The notes beneath the pieces are model-generated. The model saw only the letters and a program-made list of their open reading frames with translations. It did not search any database and was not told where the DNA came from. A stretch of 64,000 bases of DNA from the NCBI RefSeq assembly GCF_030580915.1, contig NZ_JAUQTA010000001.1:2108001-2172000 (forward strand). The letters are read 5' to 3'. This stretch comes from Nocardioides jiangxiensis (lineage in GTDB: Bacteria > Actinomycetota > Actinomycetes > Propionibacteriales > Nocardioidaceae). Both the position numbers and the translations under genes were made by a program. Of this stretch, positions 17,072 through 24,575 are shown piece by piece (within the stretch, counting starts at the first letter, position 1; every line of letters starts with the position of its first letter).

Positions 17072-17090
17072 CCCGCAGCGGCGACGGGCG

Positions 17091-17648
17091 TCAGACGCCG
17101 CTGACGCCCTCGCCGCTGCCGGCGGACTGCTCGACGATCGACTCGTGCTCGAGCAGGTGCAGCACCGGCACCTCGAGCTTGCGCCGTGCCTTCGAGGTCC
17201 AGTCGAGGTGGAAGAACTCGGCGACCAGGTGCGGCCGGGTCAGGATGATCGCCTCCCGGCCGTCGGTCTCGGCGATGGTCTTCGCGAGCGCCGCGACCGG
17301 TGGCTCCTCGACGGTGCGACCCTCGGCCTCCACGCCTCCTGCCCGCAGCAGCCGCAGGCTGGTCGCGAGGGCGTCCGCGGACTGCTGCAGGCACTCCTCG
17401 CGGACCGCCTCCAGGTCGAGGTCGTTCATCGCCATCGCGGGCACGACCATCGGCTCGCCGGCGCCGAGCGAGCCGAGGGTCGCCTCGACGCGCGCGGCGG
17501 CGTCCTCCACCGGGATCAGCACGTGGTAGCGCACCTGCTGGTCGGTCTCCAGCTCCTCGTGGAGCGCGATCACCTCCTGCGCATCCACCTCGGAGAGGGC
17601 CTGCTCGGCGAGCAGCACCACGTCGTAGGTCGGTCCGGTTGCAGCCAT
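17091..17648 (-). CDS. Universal-stress-like hypothetical protein
   Basis: This 185-residue cytoplasmic protein has an alternating beta/alpha pattern and no signal peptide or membrane helix. The N terminus YDVVLLAEQALS, the middle LATSLRLLRAGGVEAEGRTVEEPP, and GREAIILTRPHLVAEFFHLDW resemble a degenerate universal stress protein or flavodoxin-like fold. No ATP-binding GxxG signature is evident. A ribosome binding site (AGGAGGCGA in coding orientation) precedes the ATG. It is separated from the upstream ligC gene by two GGTACC-centred palindromes. The function is unknown. Confidence 0.7.
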   Translation of the reverse strand: MAATGPTYDVVLLAEQALSEVDAQEVIALHEELETDQQVRYHVLIPVEDAAARVEATLGSLGAGEPMVVPAMAMNDLDLEAVREECLQQSADALATSLRLLRAGGVEAEGRTVEEPPVAALAKTIAETDGREAIILTRPHLVAEFFHLDWTSKARRKLEVPVLHLLEHESIVEQSAGSGEGVSGV

Positions 17649-17681
17649 GTCAATCGCCTCCTGATTCCACTCTAGGGAGTA

Positions 17682-17710
17682 CGCGGGTACCCGCGACAGG
17701 GGGGTACCCC
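17682..17710. terminator. Two adjacent palindromes after ligC
   Basis: CGCGGGTACCCGCG (17682-17695) and GGGGTACCCC (17701-17710) are perfect palindromes with the same GGTACC centre, five bases apart. They begin four bases beyond the ligC stop in the reading direction of ligC and lie about 34 bp upstream of the next start. They could terminate ligC or act as paired operators for the gene at 17648. Confidence 0.4.
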
Positions 17711-17713
17711 GAC

Positions 17714-18856
17714 CTAGCCCGAGAGGACTTCGGACAGGTCGTAGGACACCGGCTCGTCGAGCTGGTCGTAGCCGCAGGTCTCGGGGTCACGGTCGGTGCG
17801 CCAGCGCTTGAGCTGCGCGGTGTGGCGGAAGCGACGGCCCTCCATGTGGTCGTAGCCGACCTCGATCACGCGCTCGGGGCGCAGTGGCACGAACGACAGG
17901 TCCTTGCCCTGGCTCCAGCGGCTCTGCGTGCCGGGCACCCGGTCGGGGTTGGCGGTCAGGAACTCCTGCCATCGGCCCCACGGGTGATCCTCGATCGGGC
18001 ACACGAGCGGGGCGAGCTCGTCGACCAGCTCGGCACGTCGGGTGGCGGTGAAGCTCGCCGCGACGCCGATGTGCTGCAGCTCGCCGCCGTCGTACAGGCC
18101 GAGGAGCAGGGAGCCGAGCAGCGGCTTCTCGTCGGTCGAGGTCTTGTGCAGCCGGTAGCCCGCGACGACGACGTCGGCAGTGCGCTCGTGCTTGACCTTG
18201 AGCATGGTCCGCTTGTTGGGCTCGTACGCCGCGGTGAGCGGCTTGGCGATGACGCCGTCGAGGCCTGCGCCCTCGAAGCGCTCGAACCAGCTCGCGGCCT
18301 CTGTCGGGTCGGTGGTGATCCGGGTCAGGTGGACGCGGCTGGCCCGGCCGGTGATGTCGGAGACGGAGGCGACGGGCTCGAGCGCGGCCAGGCCGGTCAG
18401 CGCCATGGCCAGCAGCTCACGCCGCTCGGCGTAGGGGCGGTCGAGCAGCGCGTCGTCGCCGAGGGCGAGCAGGTCGAAGGCGACGTACTCGGCCGGGGTC
18501 TCCTGGCTCAGCTTCGTCACGCGGGAGGCAGCCGGGTGGATCCGCTCCTGGAGCACCTCGAACTGCAGCCTGTCGCCGACCGCCACGAAGATCTCGCCGT
18601 CGAGGACGCAGCGTTCGGGCAGCTGCTCGCGCATGGCCGCGACGACCTCGGGGAAGTAGCGCGTGAGCGGCTTGGTGTTGCGGCTGGCCAGCTCGACCTC
18701 GTCGCCGTCCTTGAAGACCAGGCAGCGGAAGCCGTCCCACTTCGGCTCGAAGGCGAGGCCGTCGAGCTTGTCGGCGGTGGCCGGGCTGAAGGCGGCGGAC
18801 GCCTTCGCCGGCTTGGCGAGCATCGGGAGCACCGGAGGCATCACGGGCAGGTCCAT
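17714..18856 (-). CDS. ligC: ATP-dependent DNA ligase, LigC-type
   Basis: This is a 380-residue ATP-dependent DNA ligase. The adenylation motif FEPKWDGFR carries the nucleophilic Lys39. Further nucleotidyltransferase motifs are RCVLDGEIFV, YVAFDLLAL, GLDGVIAKPL and RTMLKVKHERTADVVVAGY. The C-terminal OB-fold follows, with GVAASFTATRR. Stand-alone LigC enzymes join nicks in excision repair and work with the stand-alone primase-polymerase in mycobacteria. The ATG at 18856 is preferred over an upstream in-frame ATG because the protein then begins like known LigC. The plus-strand cytidylyltransferase gene starts divergently 106 bp away. Confidence 0.92.
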   Translation of the reverse strand: MDLPVMPPVLPMLAKPAKASAAFSPATADKLDGLAFEPKWDGFRCLVFKDGDEVELASRNTKPLTRYFPEVVAAMREQLPERCVLDGEIFVAVGDRLQFEVLQERIHPAASRVTKLSQETPAEYVAFDLLALGDDALLDRPYAERRELLAMALTGLAALEPVASVSDITGRASRVHLTRITTDPTEAASWFERFEGAGLDGVIAKPLTAAYEPNKRTMLKVKHERTADVVVAGYRLHKTSTDEKPLLGSLLLGLYDGGELQHIGVAASFTATRRAELVDELAPLVCPIEDHPWGRWQEFLTANPDRVPGTQSRWSQGKDLSFVPLRPERVIEVGYDHMEGRRFRHTAQLKRWRTDRDPETCGYDQLDEPVSYDLSEVLSG

Positions 18857-18919
18857 GGAGCCGACCCTAGGCCCTGGGGGTGACACCCGGGGGAGCGCGC
18901 CGGTTCGACCTCGACATAA

Positions 18920-18940
18920 AAGTGCAGTAAATTGGTTTGG
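18920..18940 (+). promoter_or_regulatory. AT-rich promoter of the cytidylyltransferase operon
   Basis: The AT-rich stretch begins AAAGTGCAGTAAA, which matches the first 13 positions of the cysteine dioxygenase element at 12 sites, while its second half differs. It ends about 23 bp before the GTG start, the same distance as for sfnG. AAAGGAG at about 18950 is the ribosome binding site. Whether it is bound by the same regulator is open. Confidence 0.35.
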
Positions 18941-18962
18941 AAACAACGTAAAGGAGTTCGCC

Positions 18963-19394
18963 GTGGGTCCGCTCATCGGTTACGTCCCCGGGGTCTACGA
19001 CCTCTTCCACGTGGGTCACCTCAACCTGCTGCGCCAGGCGCGCGAGCAGTGCGACGTGCTCGTGGCCGGCGTCGTCACCGACGAGATGTGCGAGCTCGCC
19101 AAGGGCGTGACGCCCACCGTGCCCCTCGCCGAGCGCCTCGCGATCGTCGACGCGATCGGCATCGTCGACGCCGTCTACGCCGAGGACACCCCGTCCAAGG
19201 CCGACGCGCACGCCGTCGTCGGCTTCCACCGGCTCTTCAAGGGCGACGACTGGCGCGGCACCGAGAAGGGCGACCGGCTCGAGCGACAGATGGCGTCGCT
19301 CGGCGTCGAGGTCGTCTACTTCCCCTACTCGCTGCAGACCTCCTCGACCGCGCTCCGGCGCGCCCTGAAGCTGCGCGACGGACGCGCGTCATGA
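18963..19394 (+). CDS. Glycerol-3-phosphate cytidylyltransferase-like nucleotidyltransferase
   Basis: This 143-residue single-domain cytidylyltransferase starts at GTG after AAAGGAG. The segment GYVPGVYDLFHVGHLNLLRQ contains the HxGH nucleotide-binding motif (residues 16-19). The C-terminal SLQTSSTALRR stands where TagD-type enzymes have RTxGISTT. It couples a phosphorylated alcohol, such as glycerol-3-phosphate or phosphocholine or phosphoethanolamine, to CMP for wall polymer or lipid decoration. The overlapping downstream gene is a LicD-like transferase fusion, so activated phospho-alcohol transfer onto a glycan or teichoic polymer is the likely pathway. Confidence 0.82.
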   Translation: MGPLIGYVPGVYDLFHVGHLNLLRQAREQCDVLVAGVVTDEMCELAKGVTPTVPLAERLAIVDAIGIVDAVYAEDTPSKADAHAVVGFHRLFKGDDWRGTEKGDRLERQMASLGVEVVYFPYSLQTSSTALRRALKLRDGRAS

Positions 19395-20974
19395 CCCTCC
19401 AGGTGGACGCCGACGGCCTGACGGTCGCCGGCGCCGAGCTGCTGTCCGTCCCCCTCCAGGTCTCCTTCGACGGGGCGTGGGTGTGGTCGACGACCCCGGC
19501 GCGCGACGGCGTACGCCGCTCCGGTGGCGGCCTCGTGGTGCCCTGGCCGCCGGCGCTGGCGTCGTTCCTCGACGGGCGGGCGCGGGTGCAGGTGAGCCGG
19601 ACCGACGGTTCGGTGGTGCACGACGCGGAGCTGGTGCTCGGCTCCGGTGAGGGCCGGATCCGCGTGGTCGACGCGTCGGGTCACCCGCTCTCGATCGACA
19701 AGGTCGGTCACCTGACCCGGTCGTTCGCCGAGACCTCCGCCGATGTCCGCGAGGAGATCCTGGCGGGCACCGGGCGGGCCCTCGCCGACCTGCGTGAGCG
19801 GGCCGGCGTCGAGGCGTACCTCAACTACGGCGCCCTGCTCGGCGCGGTGCGCGACGGCCGCATGCTCGGCCACGACAGCGACACCGACGTCTGCTACCTG
19901 TCCGGGTTCAGCGACCCCGTCGACGTCATCCGCGAGTCCTACCGCGTCGAGCGCGTGATGCGCGACCTCGGCTGGGACGTGCTGCGGATGTCAGGTGGTG
20001 ACATCAAGCTGCTGCTGCCGCTCAGTGACGGGCGGGTCTGCCACATCGACGTCTTCGTCGCCTTCCACACCGTCGGGCGCTTCTTCCAGCTCGGCAACCG
20101 CAGCGGGCAGCTCCCGCGCGAGAGCATCCTGCCGGTCTCCACGATCGTCCTGCAGGGTCACGCTTTCCCGGCGCCGGCCGATCCGGAGGCGATGCTTGCC
20201 TTCGTCTACGGCCCGGGCTGGCGCGTCCCCGACCCGTCGTTCCGGTACGCCGACCCGCCGGCCGGCATCCGTCGCCTCGACGGGTGGCTGCGCGGCTTCC
20301 GCACCGAGATGCCCGCGTGGTCCGAGCACCACCTCGAGCGTGTCGGGCAGTGGGAGACGCCGTCGGAGTTCGGACAGGTCGTTGCCGGCCGGCTGCCGGC
20401 CGATGCCCTGGTCGTGGACCTCGGGGCCGGGCGGGGGAGGGACGCACTGCACTTCGCGCGACGGGGGCACGAGGTGCGTGCGTACGACTTCTCCCGCCCG
20501 GCGATCCACGCGATCCGTCGCCGGGCCCGCCGCTCCGGCCTGCCGGTCACGCCGCAGCGCCTCATCCTCGACGAGCTCCGCTTCGTCGCGTCGGTGGGCG
20601 CCCAGCTGAGCCGGCTCCGCCCCGAGCTCTACTCGCGCCAGCTGGTCGGCTGCCTCACGCCGCACGCCCGCGGGCACCTGTGGCGCCTGGCCCGGATGGC
20701 GACGGCCGAGGGCGGCACCTTCCACCTCGAGTACGCCGCGACCGGTCCCGGCCGCCTCCCTGCGCCGGAGCCCGATGGCCTCGTGCGGCGGCTCGACCCC
20801 GACCTGGTCGCCCGGGAGGTCGCCGCTTCCGGTGGCGTCATCGACGACCAGCAGCTGCTCGCCACGGGAGAGGACCCACGCGTGGCGAGGCTGCGGGTGC
20901 GCTGGCCCCGCGGCGTACGCGACCTGTCCGACCTGACCGTCCTCGAGGAGGAGTCCCATGTCCGAGCTCACTGA
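19391..20974 (+). CDS. LicD-like transferase fused to a SAM-dependent methyltransferase-like domain
   Basis: This 527-residue protein has three parts. Residues 1-110 are beta-rich and unrecognised. Residues about 120-300 are LicD-like, with YLNYGALLGAVRDGRMLGHD then SDTDVCYL, the acidic nucleotidyltransferase-type site of LicD enzymes. Residues about 330-527 resemble a class I methyltransferase, with VVDLGAGRGRDALHFARRG (motif I, about 341-351) and VRAYDFSRPAI. LicD proteins transfer phosphocholine or similar groups from CDP-alcohols to glycans. The gene overlaps the cytidylyltransferase by ATGA, giving a substrate-activation and transfer pair. The fusion suggests transfer and methylation of the same head group or acceptor. 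Confidence 0.75.
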   Translation: MTLQVDADGLTVAGAELLSVPLQVSFDGAWVWSTTPARDGVRRSGGGLVVPWPPALASFLDGRARVQVSRTDGSVVHDAELVLGSGEGRIRVVDASGHPLSIDKVGHLTRSFAETSADVREEILAGTGRALADLRERAGVEAYLNYGALLGAVRDGRMLGHDSDTDVCYLSGFSDPVDVIRESYRVERVMRDLGWDVLRMSGGDIKLLLPLSDGRVCHIDVFVAFHTVGRFFQLGNRSGQLPRESILPVSTIVLQGHAFPAPADPEAMLAFVYGPGWRVPDPSFRYADPPAGIRRLDGWLRGFRTEMPAWSEHHLERVGQWETPSEFGQVVAGRLPADALVVDLGAGRGRDALHFARRGHEVRAYDFSRPAIHAIRRRARRSGLPVTPQRLILDELRFVASVGAQLSRLRPELYSRQLVGCLTPHARGHLWRLARMATAEGGTFHLEYAATGPGRLPAPEPDGLVRRLDPDLVAREVAASGGVIDDQQLLATGEDPRVARLRVRWPRGVRDLSDLTVLEEESHVRAH

Positions 20975-21218
20975 CCGCGCCCGCGGCAAGGCCCGTTCGG
21001 CTGCCCGCCGTGCCCGCGACCGCTACCGCGAGGTGCAGTCCCACCGTGCCGTCGAGGTGCGCCTGCGTGCGCTGGAGGAGGAGGCACAGGAGGCACGCCA
21101 GCTCCAGCGCCGCGTCGCGGAGCTGACCGACGTGGTGACCGAGCTGCTGGTCCCGATCCATCTGCGCGACGACGTGCGGGTGGAGGAGGTGCTGGAGCGC
21201 TACCGCTCGCGGCTGTGA
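20958..21218 (+). CDS. Small coiled-coil protein (DUF6752-like)
   Basis: This 86-residue protein is basic at its N terminus and forms a predicted coiled coil over residues 25-65 (VEVRLRALEEEAQEARQLQ). It then ends in VVTELLVPIHLRDDVRVEEV. It has no signal peptide. It overlaps the end of the LicD fusion gene by 17 bp, and GAGGAGTCC precedes its ATG, so it is translated with that operon. Similar small proteins accompany glycosyltransferase genes in Nocardioides-type genomes, as far as I recall. A role as a scaffold or accessory of the wall-polymer enzymes is inference. Confidence 0.7.
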   Translation: MSELTDRARGKARSAARRARDRYREVQSHRAVEVRLRALEEEAQEARQLQRRVAELTDVVTELLVPIHLRDDVRVEEVLERYRSRL

Positions 21219-21245
21219 CGACCGGGTGTTGGCTACCGTGAGCGC

Positions 21246-21686
21246 GTGGCCAGCGTCGTCGAGCACAGCGTCGAGATCGATGCGCCCGTCTCCGTCGTCT
21301 TCGCCTATGTCGACGACCACGACCGCACCCGCGACTGGATCTACGGGCTACACGAGATCCGGCCGGTGACCGAGCAGACCCACGGCGTCGGGGCGACGTA
21401 CGACGGCGTGATGAGGCTCGGTGTCACCTTGACCTCGCGGATCCGGTGCACGGCGTGGGAGCAGGACCGGCTCCTCGAGATCGAGTCCGTGAGCGGGATC
21501 CGCAACACCCAGCGCTGGACCTTCGCCGACCTCGGCGACGGGCGTACGCGACTGTCGGCGTGGATCAGCTACACGCTCCCGGGTGGCCCGGCCGGCCGGG
21601 CCGTCGCGGCTGCGGTCAAGCCCCTCATCGCAGTGGCCGTCCGGCACACCAGCGAGGCACTGGTCCGCAACGTCGAGGCACTCTGA
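21246..21686 (+). CDS. SRPBCC-family (polyketide cyclase/START-like) protein
   Basis: This is a 146-residue protein with the SRPBCC fold. It begins VVEHSVEIDAPVSVVFAYV, typical of the first strand and helix. A central TYDGVMRLGVTLTSRIR and a long C-terminal helix, AVKPLIAVAVRHTSEALVRN, follow. These proteins bind hydrophobic ligands and many have no known activity. TACCGT stands six bases before the GTG, so a leaderless transcript is likely and the gene is probably separate from the operon upstream. The ligand is unknown. Confidence 0.78.
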   Translation: MASVVEHSVEIDAPVSVVFAYVDDHDRTRDWIYGLHEIRPVTEQTHGVGATYDGVMRLGVTLTSRIRCTAWEQDRLLEIESVSGIRNTQRWTFADLGDGRTRLSAWISYTLPGGPAGRAVAAAVKPLIAVAVRHTSEALVRNVEAL

Positions 21687-21744
21687 CTGCGTGCCGGCAC
21701 CCGCATGGTCCTAGGGTTGGTCGCGCTCTCCCTGTGGGGAGCAG

Positions 21745-21826
21745 TCCCCAGTTGGTCTGCCGGCAGGGCCCGCCTGACTTTGAATCAGGACTAGCGACGT
21801 AGGTTCGACTCCTACCTGGGGAGCCA
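21745..21826 (+). tRNA. tRNA-Gln(UUG)-like gene with atypical arms
   Basis: TCCCCAG pairs with CTGGGGA as a perfect 7-bp acceptor stem, followed by discriminator G and an encoded CCA at 21824-21826. The anticodon stem CCTGA/TCAGG closes loop CTTTGAA, giving anticodon UUG (Gln). The T arm is GTAGG, TTCGACT, CCTAC. The D stem GGTC/GGCC holds one G-U pair, two bases instead of one join it to the anticodon stem, and the variable region is nine bases (21790-21798). A hairpin CTCCC/GGGAG lies just upstream. It could be a functional tRNA-Gln or a degenerate or foreign one. Confidence 0.6.
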
Positions 21827-21861
21827 TCCGCGAGTCCCCGGACGAGGACCCGAAACGACGA

Positions 21862-21893
21862 AACGGGCCCGGAGCATCAGCTCCGGGCCCGTT
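21862..21893. terminator. Bidirectional terminator between tRNA and LppU-like gene
   Basis: A perfect 14-bp stem (AACGGGCCCGGAGC with its complement) closes the tetraloop ATCA. TTCGT follows on the plus strand. It separates the plus-strand tRNA from the convergent minus-strand gene ending at 21910, so it can serve both. Confidence 0.75.
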
Positions 21894-21909
21894 CGTACGT
21901 CGGTGCGTG

Positions 21910-22428
21910 TCAGGCGGACGTCCTGCCGATGCACATCGAGGTGTGGCGGGTCTTGTTCGGAAGCGGGAGCTCCCGCTTGCCGCACTTCAGGTCCGCCGTG
22001 GTGGTGTCGACCTTGGTCACCTTCACGACGAACGTGCCGGCAGCGGGCGCGGCGGTGCAGGCGACCTGCTTGTCCAGGACGTTCGGGTCGTCGGGGTTGA
22101 TCTGGAGGCACTCGCCGACGGCGGCATCCTCCTCGAGGCAGAGGTTGACGGCCTTGGCGCCCGTGACGGTGACGGTGTAGCTGACCTCGAGCTCGTCGCA
22201 CTTGCCGTCATCCGAGGCGACCTTCCAGAGCGTCTCGGAGCCGCACGCCTTCTTCTTCACCTCCGGGCTGGAGGAGGGGCCGGTGACGACCACGCAGTCG
22301 CCGACGTCCGGGGCCTTCGCCTTCTCGCTGAGGAAGCCGATGCCGGAGCCGAGGCCGAGGCCGATGGCGATCTTGATGCCGATGGCGACGATGACGGCGA
22401 GGATGCCGCCGCCGAGCTTCTTGTTCAT
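21910..22428 (-). CDS. LppU/SCO3897-like membrane-anchored protein
   Basis: This 172-residue protein has an N-terminal membrane anchor, LGGGILAVIVAIGIKIAIGL, and an extracytoplasmic domain. That domain contains PDVGDCVVVTG, a spaced set of Cys residues (GDC, KKACG, GKCDEL, NLCLEE, GECLQI, VACTA, LKCGK) and a CIGRTSA end. The DVGDC start and the repeated Cys pattern match LppU-type proteins of actinobacteria, whose function is unknown. No lipobox Cys is present at the N terminus, so it is an uncleaved membrane protein. GGGGGACATA before the ATG serves as ribosome binding site. Confidence 0.75.
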   Translation of the reverse strand: MNKKLGGGILAVIVAIGIKIAIGLGLGSGIGFLSEKAKAPDVGDCVVVTGPSSSPEVKKKACGSETLWKVASDDGKCDELEVSYTVTVTGAKAVNLCLEEDAAVGECLQINPDDPNVLDKQVACTAAPAAGTFVVKVTKVDTTTADLKCGKRELPLPNKTRHTSMCIGRTSA

Positions 22429-22554
22429 TATGTCCCCCGTGGGCTGGGCATCCCCGAGCGGGACACACACGCGGGCGAACGTAGGTGGCGGGTGGCCGGC
22501 TTGTCCCGGAAATCCTGAAAATGTCCTGAGAAGAAGACCGGCCCTCGCCGGACG

Positions 22555-23604
22555 TCAGGCCGTCGTCGTCCGCCCGGCGAGGGCGTTGCGCGCCAGCACG
22601 ACCAGCAGGCCGACGCACGCGAACGCCGCGAGGACGAGCAGCGGCAGGTGGTCGGAGGCGTCGGGGAAGTAGAGCCGGTCGCGGATGAACGACGCGCCCG
22701 CACCCGGCGGCAGGAGGCGGCCGATGGTGCGTCCGGCGTGCGGGAGCATCTCCGGCGCGATCGAGGAGCCGGAGATGATCAGGCCGAGCGTGAAGTAGAG
22801 CGCACCCACGAGGGCGCCCGCCCGGCCGACGAGCGCCACGGCCGCCGCGGTGGAGGCCGTGATCGCGAGCGAGACCAGCGAGAAGGCGACGAAGAGCCCG
22901 GCATGGTCGGCGCCCCTGCCCACGCCGTAGAAGGACATCGCGAGCAGTGCCACACCGCCGGACAGCAGGGCGTAGACGACCAGCAGTGCTGCGTGCCCGA
23001 GGCCGCGCATGGTCGAGCGGTCGACGCGCTTCCCGAGCTGGCCGAGCGCCATCGAGGCGATCGAGGCTCCGAGGCTGAGCGCCTGGATCAGGAACCCGAG
23101 CGAGCTGCCGGCGCTGTCCGCCTTCGGCAGCGGGACCAGGTCGACGATGGCCGGGGGCTGGGCGAGCCGGGCTGCCGTCGCGGCCGGGACCGGGCCGCCT
23201 GCCGCCGTCACCTTTCCGACGGAGTCGGCGATCCGCCGCTCGTACTCCTGGCTGTACATCCCCTTGAGGAGGTTGGCGACGGCCGGAGAGGCGGCCGAGG
23301 CCACGTAGAGCGTCGGCCCCTTCGCGTCGTGCACGTAGCCGCCGTACGCCTTGCGCTCCTTGACCGCGGCGACCAGGGCGTCGGCCGAGGAGTACTCCTC
23401 GACGCGGAACGAGCCGTCCCGCTCGAGCTGCGGCACGATCGCGGACCGCTCCTCGGCCGGGGCGGAGATGCCGACCGGCAGGTGGTGCGGCTTCGGGGCG
23501 TGGGCCATCGCCAGGTAGTAGCAGCCGAGGAGCAGCTGGATCGCGGCTCCGGCCAGTGCCACGGCGAGGCCGAGCTTCGACAGCGTGCGCCGTTGGTGGT
23601 TCAT
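22555..23604 (-). CDS. ABC-2-type/DUF3533-like membrane protein
   Basis: This 349-residue protein has one N-terminal membrane segment (about residues 10-33), an extracytoplasmic domain of about 130 residues, and five or six C-terminal membrane segments. The pattern matches YhgE/Pip- or DUF3533-type ABC-2 permease-like proteins. The outer domain has VGISAPAEERSAIV and ALVAAVKERKAYGGYVHDA, which are typical of that group. No ATPase gene is adjacent, so a partner, if any, lies elsewhere. A strong site, GGAAGGAGCCTCCGC, precedes the ATG at 23604. Substrate and role are unknown. Confidence 0.72.
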   Translation of the reverse strand: MNHQRRTLSKLGLAVALAGAAIQLLLGCYYLAMAHAPKPHHLPVGISAPAEERSAIVPQLERDGSFRVEEYSSADALVAAVKERKAYGGYVHDAKGPTLYVASAASPAVANLLKGMYSQEYERRIADSVGKVTAAGGPVPAATAARLAQPPAIVDLVPLPKADSAGSSLGFLIQALSLGASIASMALGQLGKRVDRSTMRGLGHAALLVVYALLSGGVALLAMSFYGVGRGADHAGLFVAFSLVSLAITASTAAAVALVGRAGALVGALYFTLGLIISGSSIAPEMLPHAGRTIGRLLPPGAGASFIRDRLYFPDASDHLPLLVLAAFACVGLLVVLARNALAGRTTTA

Positions 23605-23663
23605 GCGGAGGCTCCTTCCGGCGGACGTCGCCCGACGTCCGGGCACGACCGTAGCGCCCCCGC

Positions 23664-24575
23664 TCAGCCCGCGGCGATCACCTTCGCGACGACGTCGGCG
23701 ATCGCCTCGTCGACGGCAGGAGCGCCCTCGAAGGTGACCATGTGCCCCGCCCGCTCGACGAGGACGAGGCGGGAGCCGGGGATGGAGCGGGCGAGGCGGC
23801 GGTTGGCGGCGACCGGGGTGACCAGGTCGCTGCGTCCCGCGACGACCACCGTCTCGGTGCGGCCCAGCTCGGCAACGGAGCCGCGGGCGTCGTGGGCGAA
23901 CATCGCAGCCAGGTAGTCGGCGACCACGTCGAGCGGGTTGGCCTGCACCATCTCGGCGAAGGCACGCCGGTGCACCGCGAGCGAACGCCGGTCGTGCATC
24001 GCCCACGCGACGAGGTCGAAGGGCGCCCGGCCCGCGAGCCGGACGAGCGGACGTGCGCGGTGGAGGGCGCGTAGTGCCCGCGGGCCGACGAGCCGCGCGA
24101 GGAGCTCGAGGCCGTGGAGGTCGATCTCGCGGCCCGAGCGAGCGCTCGCGATCAGCACCGTGCCGCGCACGCGGCCGCCGATCAGGTCGGGCCGGAGGCC
24201 GGCAAGGGCCTGGATGACCATCGCGCCCATGCTGTGGCCCACGAGGACGACGGCACCCGGCGCGGCCTCGACGAGCTCGGCGAGGTCGAGCGCGAGCTGG
24301 TCGATGCTGGCGACCCCGCGCGGGCCTCGGGCGCTGCTGCCGAAGCCACGCTGGTCGAAGTAGATGCGGCGTACGTTGCCGCCGGCCGCGTCGAGGGTCG
24401 CGCGCTGGTGGCGGAAGCTGGTCAGGTCGAGGGTGAAGCCGTGGACGAACACGACCGTCACCGCGGCGTCGACCGGCCCGTCCGCCTCGACGTCGAGCCG
24501 CGTGCCGTCGGCGACCCGGAGCTCGAAGTGGTCCGTGCCGACGTCCGGCACGAGGCGGAGCGGGCGGGAGGTCAC
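23664..24575 (-). CDS. Alpha/beta-fold hydrolase
   Basis: This is a 303-residue alpha/beta hydrolase. It has VTVVFVHGFTLDLTSFRHQ with the oxyanion HG, IYFDQRGFGSS, and the nucleophile elbow VVLVGHSMGAMVIQ. The C-terminal VVVAGRSDLVTPV and ERAGHMVTFEGA hold the acid and the His. The triad is complete, but the substrate cannot be read. The GTG start overlaps the stop of the thioesterase gene (GTGA), so the two are translationally coupled. This places it in one unit with the thioesterase and the alcohol dehydrogenase. Confidence 0.85.
   Translation of the reverse strand: MTSRPLRLVPDVGTDHFELRVADGTRLDVEADGPVDAAVTVVFVHGFTLDLTSFRHQRATLDAAGGNVRRIYFDQRGFGSSARGPRGVASIDQLALDLAELVEAAPGAVVLVGHSMGAMVIQALAGLRPDLIGGRVRGTVLIASARSGREIDLHGLELLARLVGPRALRALHRARPLVRLAGRAPFDLVAWAMHDRRSLAVHRRAFAEMVQANPLDVVADYLAAMFAHDARGSVAELGRTETVVVAGRSDLVTPVAANRRLARSIPGSRLVLVERAGHMVTFEGAPAVDEAIADVVAKVIAAG

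Noticed and set aside
21745..21900. tRNA as an attachment site of an integrated element
   Set aside because: No integrase, no second copy of the tRNA 3' end in the window, and the flanking genes look like ordinary chromosomal genes.
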